The position numbers and the translations under genes were made by a program. This document shows, one piece after another, positions 1 through 5,374 of a DNA stretch of 7,933 bases. Positions within the stretch are counted from its first letter, which is position 1; every line of letters begins with the position of its first letter. The notes below the pieces were generated by a model. That model did not search any database, was not told the DNA's origin, and was given only the letters and a program-made list of their open reading frames with translations. Source of the DNA: CBDVBD01 sp965372135 (GTDB lineage Bacteria; Electryoneota; RPQS01; CBDVBD01); assembly GCA_965372135.1 (NCBI GenBank), contig CBDVBD010000150.1:1-7933 (forward strand), given 5' to 3'.

Positions 1-1260
1 CCCGGTCATGGAGCTCCTGTCACTTTTCAGCAAGCATTCCTTCCGGGGCAGCACCAGGTGGGTATTTTCTTGGATACGGAAAACTGGGTGGACGAAACCG
101 ATGAACTCAACGGCTTTCTCGCATTCTTCGATGTAGATCATTTCCAGGTAACCCCGTCCCACGGCACCGTGCTTCCGGGAGTCCCCGGTACTGCGGAAGT
201 TGAATTCGACGAAGGACTATTTTCTATTAGAATCCCCCCGGGAGCGATATCGGACAGTGCTGTGTTTGTGATTCAACGTGTGGATAGTATCTCGATCCTC
301 AGCCAAGGTGGAATCGGCTTAGCACCCGGATTCAATATCGGTTATCAGGTGATATTCGGTGATTCCAGTACCACCTTGCGTCAAACAGAAGGAGATTCCG
401 CCGTCATCAGCCTGCGCGGTGAGACCATCTCTCCGGCGCTCCCGGATTCATTGTCCGCCGTGTATCGAATACTTCCGCAACACGATTACTGGACCCGTGT
501 TCCCAACGATTCACTTAATTTCATCACCCCACAAGTATTACGGGTGATGGGCGAACCCACCAGCCTTGGGACTTTCGCAGTATTAACGACCCAAGATAAT
601 TGTGGTATTGAGTGCGGTCCAAGGATCGAAATCAGTGTGGAAGGACAATTGTTCGGCAGCGGATCCTACGTGCCCACACGCCCCAAGATCACCGCTTTCC
701 TGCAGGATTACAGCGGGATCGACCGCAGTCCTGGGAATTTCTGGGTGGCTTATGGGGATGTACTTTCCGCCGATACTACATTTAGAGGTCCCGATCACCC
801 GGAATTGATCTGGACCGACACCCTGGATATCGGCGGGCAGATGGGTGTCACACTGTATCCTGAGGTATTTTCGGAAGGGAATTATTTCGTAGGATTCTTC
901 GCAACCGACAACAACGGCAACCATACTTATAAAGACGAAGAATTTGTGGTGACTGGTCGATTTGATTTAATGTATGTGGGCAATTATCCGAATCCATTTC
1001 CCAATCGGACCCTATTTACTTATACCCTTACCGACCAGGCGGATGAACGGGTACGGATAAAAATCTATACTGTATCAGGACGACTGATTCGCACCCTATA
1101 CGACCCACTGTCACACCCAATCAACTACCGGGAAATCCTCTGGGATGGTAAGGACGAAGAAGGCAACGTGGTGGCAAACGGGGTATATTTTGCCAAGCTC
1201 CGGGCGGTAAAGGGGGATCAAGTACTGGAAGAAACACTGAAAGTGGCGAAAATTCGATGA
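1..1260 (+). CDS. C-terminal part of a large secreted multidomain protein with a type IX-like sorting domain (5' truncated)
   Basis: The frame is open from base 1 with no stop, so this is the last 419 residues of a longer protein; the GTG at 58 is an internal codon. Residues 1-40 look like the end of a CARDB domain (pattern PG-H-V-I-LDT-N-DETDE-N). Residues 60-195 contain a ZU5-like element (IRIPPGAISDSAV). Residues 205-320 form an Ig-like module (PRIEISVEGQ, then LQDYSGID, then FATDNNGN), resembling the segment before the sorting domain in PorU/gingipain-type C25 proteins. NYPNPF at residues 328-333 begins a FlgD-Ig-like, Por-secretion-tail-type domain (VRIKIYTVSGRLIRTL, then WDGKDEEGNVVANGVYFAKL). 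In FCB bacteria such tails direct export through the type IX system and surface attachment. The stop overlaps the next start, and that gene encodes a PorV/PorQ-type barrel. A C25 peptidase domain may lie upstream, but no catalytic part is visible, so the enzymatic role is unknown. Confidence 0.85.
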   Translation, partial: PGHGAPVTFQQAFLPGQHQVGIFLDTENWVDETDELNGFLAFFDVDHFQVTPSHGTVLPGVPGTAEVEFDEGLFSIRIPPGAISDSAVFVIQRVDSISILSQGGIGLAPGFNIGYQVIFGDSSTTLRQTEGDSAVISLRGETISPALPDSLSAVYRILPQHDYWTRVPNDSLNFITPQVLRVMGEPTSLGTFAVLTTQDNCGIECGPRIEISVEGQLFGSGSYVPTRPKITAFLQDYSGIDRSPGNFWVAYGDVLSADTTFRGPDHPELIWTDTLDIGGQMGVTLYPEVFSEGNYFVGFFATDNNGNHTYKDEEFVVTGRFDLMYVGNYPNPFPNRTLFTYTLTDQADERVRIKIYTVSGRLIRTLYDPLSHPINYREILWDGKDEEGNVVANGVYFAKLRAVKGDQVLEETLKVAKIR

Positions 1261-2294
1261 AGAAACTACGCATACCTCTAACCACAGTCATCCTGATCGC
1301 GATATTGGGGCTTTTGACGATCACAAGCCAGGGATGGGCTGAGCGGTATGCCGGCGAATTTCTGCAGATTGGGATCGGCGCCAGAGCGTTGGGTATGGGC
1401 GGTGCTTGTGTGGCGATAGCGGACGACCACAGCGCATTCTACTGGAATCCGGCTGGTACCGGCAACATCCAAACCATGCAGTTCAGCGGCATGTACCTGT
1501 CGCTATTTGACGGATTGGCAGCTTTACATAACATGGGATTTGCCCTGCCCATCACCGGCGCAGTGGTGTCGGTCAACTGGATTCGCTTGGCGGTGAATGA
1601 CATTCCAGAATATCCCAATTATTTCGCGTTATCCTTGGAGCAGAGGCAGACAGTTATCCAAACCAACTTCGGCAGACCCATCAGCTATTTTAACGATCGT
1701 GAGGACGCTTATATCCTAACTTTTGCTAAAATGAGTAAATTCAATCTGGATTTGGGGTGGGCGCTGTTTGCCATTCCCTTGGAAATTCCGATGGGATTGA
1801 ACTTTAAGATCATTCGCCACGTGCTGCACGAATCGGAAGCCACCGGGATCGGCGCAGACCTGGGCATGCAGATCAAACTGCCGCTTGACATAATGTTTGA
1901 CCGTCGATGGATGGGAACCTTTGCTTGGGGATTCAACTATCAGGATTTTACCAAAACCGGTATCGATTGGGGCGGGGGGAATTCCGACGCCATCCCATCG
2001 AACTTCAAAAACGGTATTGCCTATATTCAGCCACTGCATTTCGCGCAGAGTACTATGATCTTTTGCTATGATGTGGATAACCGTTACGAACGAAAGGAAC
2101 GAATGGGATTAGAGTACAATTACCAAGGCTGGCTGGGACTTCGGATCGGTCAAGTGGATGACGATTGGACTGCCGGCGCCGGTTTTGCATTTCCGATACC
2201 ATTCCTGGACTGGAAGTTTCGCGTAGACTATGCCTACCAAGGACACGAATTGGGAACCTTTCACCGCATCAGCGCCACCTTGAGTGAACTGTAG
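1257..2294 (+). CDS. PorV/PorQ-family outer-membrane beta-barrel protein
   Basis: This 345-residue protein has a clear signal peptide (MKK start, hydrophobic residues 8-22, likely cleavage after GWA at 28). It is followed by the family hallmark at residues 39-67: GIGARALGMGGACVAIADD, then SAFYWNPAG. The rest is a run of alternating amphipathic strands ending in HRISATLSEL, as expected of a FadL-like barrel of the PorV/PorQ (UPF0164) family. Known members are outer-membrane partners of the type IX system; PorV shuttles cargo with C-terminal sorting domains to the PorU attachment complex. The ATG overlaps the stop of the upstream cargo-like gene (ATGA), which implies translational coupling; no strong separate ribosome site is visible. 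The family assignment is secure. Whether this is a general PorV or a paralogue dedicated to the upstream protein cannot be decided from the sequence. Confidence 0.85.
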   Translation: MKKLRIPLTTVILIAILGLLTITSQGWAERYAGEFLQIGIGARALGMGGACVAIADDHSAFYWNPAGTGNIQTMQFSGMYLSLFDGLAALHNMGFALPITGAVVSVNWIRLAVNDIPEYPNYFALSLEQRQTVIQTNFGRPISYFNDREDAYILTFAKMSKFNLDLGWALFAIPLEIPMGLNFKIIRHVLHESEATGIGADLGMQIKLPLDIMFDRRWMGTFAWGFNYQDFTKTGIDWGGGNSDAIPSNFKNGIAYIQPLHFAQSTMIFCYDVDNRYERKERMGLEYNYQGWLGLRIGQVDDDWTAGAGFAFPIPFLDWKFRVDYAYQGHELGTFHRISATLSEL

Positions 2295-2296
2295 TG

Positions 2297-2302
2297 AGGA
2301 GG
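2297..2302 (+). promoter_or_regulatory. Shine-Dalgarno AGGAGG aimed at a 9-codon ORF
   Basis: AGGAGG lies 4 bases before ATG 2307 but 30 bases before ATG 2333, the more protein-like start of the downstream lipoprotein gene. It also lies inside the coding sequence if the gene starts at GTG 2294. Its best-placed start codon is therefore that of the short ORF. Confidence 0.5.
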
Positions 2303-2306
2303 AACC

Positions 2307-2336
2307 ATGTGTTCCCAAGAGAAGTATTTCCTATGA
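2307..2336 (+). CDS. Possible 9-codon leader peptide MCSQEKYFL
   Basis: ATG 2307 follows a perfect AGGAGG with 4-base spacing. The frame runs nine codons and stops at TGA 2334-2336, overlapping ATG 2333 of the lipoprotein gene (ATGA). This layout fits a leader whose translation delivers ribosomes to the next start. No known leader peptide is recognised, and the overlap could be chance. The alternative is that the lipoprotein gene begins at GTG 2294. Confidence 0.3.
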   Translation: MCSQEKYFL

Positions 2337-3184
2337 TACGCCGCATGATTCACAACGGATGGATTTTTCTTCGTAGTTGCTGGCGAATTGTGGCATTGCT
2401 GCCGATATTGGTATTATACAGCAGCTGCGGCGAGGATCTCACTCCGGAAGATACCACCCCGCCGGATCGACCGACCATCATTCCCAAATCCCCGGAAAAC
2501 CAATTTATCCAGGAAGGGATTGATTCGGAACCGGGGAATTCGGATCAGGACTACCGGATCCGCATCGAATGGGAATGGAACGACGAATCCGATTTGTTGG
2601 GGTACTACATTTACCGGTGGGACGAACGGGACACCTTAGGATCTTTTGAGCAAATCCGTGATCAGCGTTTGGGAGTGGATTTACGCCGGGAAGATGATCC
2701 GGTGCCATACTATACCGATCAGGACCCGATCTTGCAGCCGGACCAGATCACCGGATTCAGCCACGGATTTTATTACTTCGTCCGTGCCTACGATATGGAA
2801 GGTAACGTCTCGGCAAATTCAGATACCGTGTACTACCGGCATTTAAAGAAAACAACCGCGCTGCGACATGATGGCACTCCTGCAGTAGAGTTTGCTTTGC
2901 TTTGGAATTTATATTCACAGGAATATTGGCACTACTTCTTCCTGAGGGTATATCCTCAAGGATTCCCCGACATACGGGTCTGGTCATATCGGGCAGATCT
3001 GCTGGTAGCGCCGTTTCGGGTTGACTTCAACGAAGACGGCACCGTCAATACGGATTTCCTGCGCACCTCGTCGGATTCCTTGATTGCCGGTACCTACACT
3101 TGGACAGTGGATGTGGTGGATGACTTCGACCCGCTACACCCCGCCGGGGCAGAGACTAAAGGAATTTTTACTGTAGCACCATAG
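2333..3184 (+). CDS. Putative lipoprotein with a fibronectin-III-like domain
   Basis: The chosen start, ATG 2333, gives 283 residues; GTG 2294 (296 residues) and ATG 2345 are in-frame alternatives. The N-terminus is basic, followed by a hydrophobic stretch (IVALLPILVLYSSCGED). Cys 32 then lies in a lipobox-like LYSSC, although Tyr at -3 is not the usual Leu, so lipidation is probable rather than certain. A Pro/Thr-rich linker (PEDTTPPDRPTIIP) leads to a fibronectin type III-like module at about residues 42-170, marked by RIEWEWNDESDLLGYYIYR and YYFVRAYDMEGNVS. The last 110 residues form a second, unrecognised beta-rich region ending TYTWTVDVVDDFDP. It immediately follows the PorV-like gene and is probably co-transcribed with it, which suggests an envelope-anchored accessory or binding protein. 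No catalytic motif is visible. Confidence 0.72.
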   Translation: MIRRMIHNGWIFLRSCWRIVALLPILVLYSSCGEDLTPEDTTPPDRPTIIPKSPENQFIQEGIDSEPGNSDQDYRIRIEWEWNDESDLLGYYIYRWDERDTLGSFEQIRDQRLGVDLRREDDPVPYYTDQDPILQPDQITGFSHGFYYFVRAYDMEGNVSANSDTVYYRHLKKTTALRHDGTPAVEFALLWNLYSQEYWHYFFLRVYPQGFPDIRVWSYRADLLVAPFRVDFNEDGTVNTDFLRTSSDSLIAGTYTWTVDVVDDFDPLHPAGAETKGIFTVAP

Positions 3185-3194
3185 AGAATTCTCT
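3183..3194. repeat. 12-bp perfect palindrome AGAGAATTCTCT
   Basis: The palindrome overlaps the TAG stop of the lipoprotein gene (3182-3184) and lies 34 bases before the SLBB gene. It could be a protein-binding dyad. It has no spacer, so it would be a poor RNA hairpin, and no T-tract follows. Its role is unknown. Confidence 0.35.
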
Positions 3195-3228
3195 CACATT
3201 AGAATCCTTACCGGGAGGATCGATTTCG

Positions 3229-3786
3229 ATGAAGAAACTTATCGGGGGTAACACTTTGAACCGCAGATGCGGATTTCACCGTATTCGCAGACAACGTTGG
3301 ATTAGCTGGGTGGTATTCTTGCTGACGGTCATGATGACTTTCCCGCCCGGACTGATGGCACAATATTTAGGAACCCCAACATCCTCTCAACTCAGCAGAG
3401 CCGCGCAATACTACATCGGTGACGAAGGCGAGTTGTTGATTAAGGTGAACATCTGGGGTCGAGTCCGACAACCGGGACAGTATTTTGTACCTTCCAACAC
3501 CGACCTGATCACCCTGATCAGCGTGGCGGGTGGTCCTGCGGTGAAATCACGGCTGGACAACGTGCGTGTAGTACGGAACACCGAAAGCGGATCGGAAATT
3601 ATCATTGTCAATATCAAGAAATTCTTGAAAACCGGTAATCAGAGGCTGATTCCCCTTTTGGAACCCGAGGATACCGTAATCATGTCCGGAAGTATCTGGT
3701 ACGTGGTCTCCAACATCGTAACCGTGGTAGCACAGTTGGCTGTAGTGGCGAATGTTTACTACTTCTTCTTCATCAGAGAAAATTAG
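3229..3786 (+). CDS. Stand-alone SLBB-domain protein with signal sequence and C-terminal membrane segment
   Basis: The ATG is preceded by GGGAGG (3213-3218, 10-base spacing). The 185-residue product has a long basic N-region (residues 1-24), a hydrophobic core at 25-38 and likely signal cleavage after LMA (residue 44). Residues 68-152 match the SLBB fold: IKVNIWGRVRQPGQYFVPSN, then DLITLISVAGGP, VRVVRN, VNIKKFL, and LEPEDTVIM. SLBB domains are known from Wza-type polysaccharide export proteins and other envelope proteins. The polysaccharide-export domain that precedes SLBB in Wza is absent, so this is a minimal SLBB protein. Residues 157-181 form a hydrophobic segment (WYVVSNIVTVVAQLAVVANVYYFFF) ending in REN, probably a C-terminal anchor. 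It lies 44 bases after the lipoprotein gene, probably in the same transcript. A role in glycan export or surface assembly is inference. Confidence 0.8.
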   Translation: MKKLIGGNTLNRRCGFHRIRRQRWISWVVFLLTVMMTFPPGLMAQYLGTPTSSQLSRAAQYYIGDEGELLIKVNIWGRVRQPGQYFVPSNTDLITLISVAGGPAVKSRLDNVRVVRNTESGSEIIIVNIKKFLKTGNQRLIPLLEPEDTVIMSGSIWYVVSNIVTVVAQLAVVANVYYFFFIREN

Positions 3787-3848
3787 CAAACACTCCTGTT
3801 TAATAGTATAATTATATGTCTTATGGCTGTAGAAAAATATTGCTAATT
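3781..3848. repeat. 9-bp inverted repeat AATTAGCAA ... TTGCTAATT around a 50-base spacer
   Basis: The left arm (3781-3789) contains the TAG stop of the SLBB gene; the right arm is 3840-3848. The match is perfect over 9 bp but AT-rich, with a 50-base A/T-rich spacer. It may form a weak long-range stem at the 3' end of the SLBB transcript, or it may be chance. Confidence 0.3.
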
Positions 3849-3881
3849 ACATAATTTTCGACAGTATTGCTGATTTTTTTC

Positions 3882-3910
3882 TTGACAGGCAGGTAATTTT
3901 TTTGTATATA
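3882..3910 (+). promoter_or_regulatory. Near-consensus sigma-70-type promoter
   Basis: TTGACA (3882-3887) is a perfect -35 element. After exactly 17 bases comes TATATA (3905-3910) as the -10 element, 5 of 6 matches. A T7 run sits immediately upstream (3874-3880) and another lies in the spacer. Transcription would start near 3917, giving a 5' leader of about 44 bases before ATG 3961. This makes the downstream barrel gene an independent, probably strongly and constitutively expressed unit. Confidence 0.75.
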
Positions 3911-3960
3911 TTGGTGTTATTCCAACCCTCACATAAAAAAACTTGGAACGGGAGGCTATT

Positions 3961-5112
3961 ATGAGGGCTTTCAAATCCATAGTTCCAGTAATCATTTTTT
4001 TGCTTGGCGTCCTCACCGTACAGGGATATTCCACCCAGCTCAACGGTGGGCATACCTTATTGTACACCCAGAAAGCAAAACTTCTTAATCCTGGCGAGTT
4101 GAACTTGGTTCTGCACGCGCGAGGATACGCCAAACAGATCGCCGATAGCGGTTATACTATGTATAACGGCACTGGGGCGATTTCCGGTCATTTCGGTTTT
4201 TCCAAACTCCTGGAAATGGGAGTAACGGTGATCCTCTACCAGGATTTAAATCTCAGCCAGGAGAAACACAATGATGAAATCTACGACGAACAAATCCCGG
4301 ATGATGTCATTCTGCGATTGAAGTTCGGTGGCTGGGGAATATCCACCGGTTCCTCGTCGGTACTCCGAACCACAATTGGATTGGACTACCGGTTGCGTAC
4401 CGCATTGGTCCGGAACGACGTGTATCTGGAACCGTATTCCAGCGATGGATTGGAATTTGGGATTAATTTTATGTTTTCCTACTTAACCAATGCATTCTAT
4501 CCCGATGAATCCCATCAGGTTCATTTCAACCTTGGATATCTGAATCATAACGATGCTGGAATTGGCAAGGGAATTTTCACCAGCGCCCAGCAACTCACCT
4601 ACAGTTTGGCGTACGTTTACCCCACTCTGTTAATTGATTTTCACGGAGAAATCCACGGCGGCAATTTTATGGAGGATCCGCCAGTGGACGCATATAGCCG
4701 GGAAGATTACCTCTACTTTTCACCGGGAATCACCTACAAGCCGTTCTATGGATTCGGATTTCAAGTGGCTGTCGATTGGCTGATCATAGATAAGGAAAAC
4801 ACCACGGAAGGGTCCGTGATACCACCTGGGTATCCAGGGAACTATCCGCCGTGGCGGATAGCGGGGAACATAGTGCTGTCACCCACCACCGCATTCTTCG
4901 CCCAGCCAACCTTTGCAAAAGTATCCGAGGAAAGCAAATACCGAGAACGGCTGTTGGAAAAAGCTGGAATCGACCGCCGGGCGTTGTTTGAATGGATTAC
5001 CGACGAAGATTTTGGCACTGAATACATCGATCTGGAATTGGAAAAAATCCGGCAGAAACGGAAAGAAGCAGAGGAAGAATTGGAGAAGTTAAAAGAGGAA
5101 CTTGGACAATAA
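3961..5112 (+). CDS. Predicted outer-membrane beta-barrel protein with charged helical C-terminal tail
   Basis: The start is ATG 3961 because GGGAGG (3950-3955) sits 5 bases before it and the signal peptide then begins normally (MRAF, hydrophobic residues 7-20, likely cleavage after VQG or GYS); the TTG at 3943 lies upstream of this site. The 383-residue product is not a family I can name. After the signal it shows many alternating amphipathic strands rich in Gly and aromatic residues (GELNLVLHARGYAK, LEFGINFMFSYL, YLYFSPGITYKPFYGFGFQVAVDW, RIAGNIVLS), typical of an outer-membrane barrel. Residues 355-383 change abruptly to a Glu/Lys-rich helix with coiled-coil character (LELEKIRQKRKEAEEELEKL). 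Barrels normally finish on an aromatic-terminated strand, so this tail probably projects into the periplasm. The gene has its own promoter and terminator. Channel or transport function is not demonstrable. Confidence 0.75.
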   Translation: MRAFKSIVPVIIFLLGVLTVQGYSTQLNGGHTLLYTQKAKLLNPGELNLVLHARGYAKQIADSGYTMYNGTGAISGHFGFSKLLEMGVTVILYQDLNLSQEKHNDEIYDEQIPDDVILRLKFGGWGISTGSSSVLRTTIGLDYRLRTALVRNDVYLEPYSSDGLEFGINFMFSYLTNAFYPDESHQVHFNLGYLNHNDAGIGKGIFTSAQQLTYSLAYVYPTLLIDFHGEIHGGNFMEDPPVDAYSREDYLYFSPGITYKPFYGFGFQVAVDWLIIDKENTTEGSVIPPGYPGNYPPWRIAGNIVLSPTTAFFAQPTFAKVSEESKYRERLLEKAGIDRRALFEWITDEDFGTEYIDLELEKIRQKRKEAEEELEKLKEELGQ

Positions 5113-5126
5113 ATTAGTTAATAATT

Positions 5127-5158
5127 ATCCCCCCGGGAATCTCCGGGGGGATTTTTTT
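5127..5158 (+). terminator. Strong intrinsic terminator
   Basis: A perfect 10-bp stem pairs ATCCCCCCGG (5127-5136) with CCGGGGGGAT (5143-5152) around the 6-base loop GAATCT. It runs directly into seven T residues (5152-5158). It lies 14 bases after the TAA of the barrel gene and should end that transcript. Confidence 0.93.
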
Positions 5159-5373
5159 GCATTTTTTTGATTTTTTCCGGTCTGAACAGGCTATTGCACT
5201 TGATTATTATATCATTTTTTCTTACATTGTATGTTTGAACTTTCCCAAGTATTCGATGGGAAAAAGAATTGGTCGAGCATGAGCAATCGCTATCGTCATT
5301 TTCTTGGGTTTTTAGGCACTTCGTTACAAGTGCAACTAATTGAGAATCATCCGAAAACGGATAGGGGTTTTTA
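5159..5373 (+). other. AT-rich leader region upstream of the SpoIID-like gene
   Basis: This intergenic stretch holds T-tracts in helical phase with the terminator tail (5152-5158, 5162-5168, 5171-5176), a weak promoter candidate, a short ORF and two perfect small hairpins. The hairpins are GCACTT/AAGTGC (5316-5321 with 5328-5333, 6-base loop) and ATCCG/CGGAT (5349-5353 with 5358-5362, AAAA loop). The second hairpin abuts AGGGG (5363-5367), the ribosome site for ATG 5374, and could limit access to it. I recognise no known riboswitch class. Confidence 0.5.
5200..5228 (+). promoter_or_regulatory. Candidate sigma-70-type promoter for the SpoIID-like gene
   Basis: TTGATT (5200-5205) and TACATT (5223-5228) are separated by 17 bases; each hexamer matches consensus at 4 of 6 positions. 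Because a strong terminator lies just upstream, a promoter is needed somewhere in 5159-5373, and this is the best-spaced pair I see. It would give a leader of roughly 140 bases. Confidence 0.35.
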
Positions 5374-5374
5374 A
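5231..5374 (+). CDS. Possible short ORF coupled to the SpoIID-like gene
   Basis: ATG 5231 opens a 47-codon frame ending at TAA 5372-5374, which overlaps ATG 5374 (TAATG), a classic coupling arrangement. An internal ATG at 5279 would give 31 residues (MSNRYRHFLGFLG...) and is more compatible with the promoter candidate at 5200-5228. Neither ATG has a good Shine-Dalgarno. The product has no signal peptide or recognised motif. It may be a leader ORF or chance. Confidence 0.25.
   Translation: MFELSQVFDGKKNWSSMSNRYRHFLGFLGTSLQVQLIENHPKTDRGF

Noticed and set aside
58..60. GTG as the start of the first gene
   Set aside because: The frame is open back to base 1 and encodes CARDB-like sequence there, so the gene begins before the window.
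3807..3812. TATAAT as a -10 promoter element after the SLBB gene
   Set aside because: The hexamer 17 bases upstream is TAGCAA, a poor -35 overlapping the gene end, and a much better promoter lies at 3882-3910.
3861..3880. CAG-TATTG-CTG followed by a T7 run as a terminator for the SLBB gene
   Set aside because: The stem is only 3 bp, far too short; the T-run more likely belongs to the promoter at 3882.
3943..3945. TTG start for the outer-membrane barrel gene
   Set aside because: GGGAGG at 3950-3955 lies downstream of it and is correctly spaced for ATG 3961, which also gives a normal signal peptide.
5229..5373. Known riboswitch before the SpoIID-like gene
   Set aside because: I see only two small hairpins and none of the conserved cores of riboswitch classes that I can recognise by eye.
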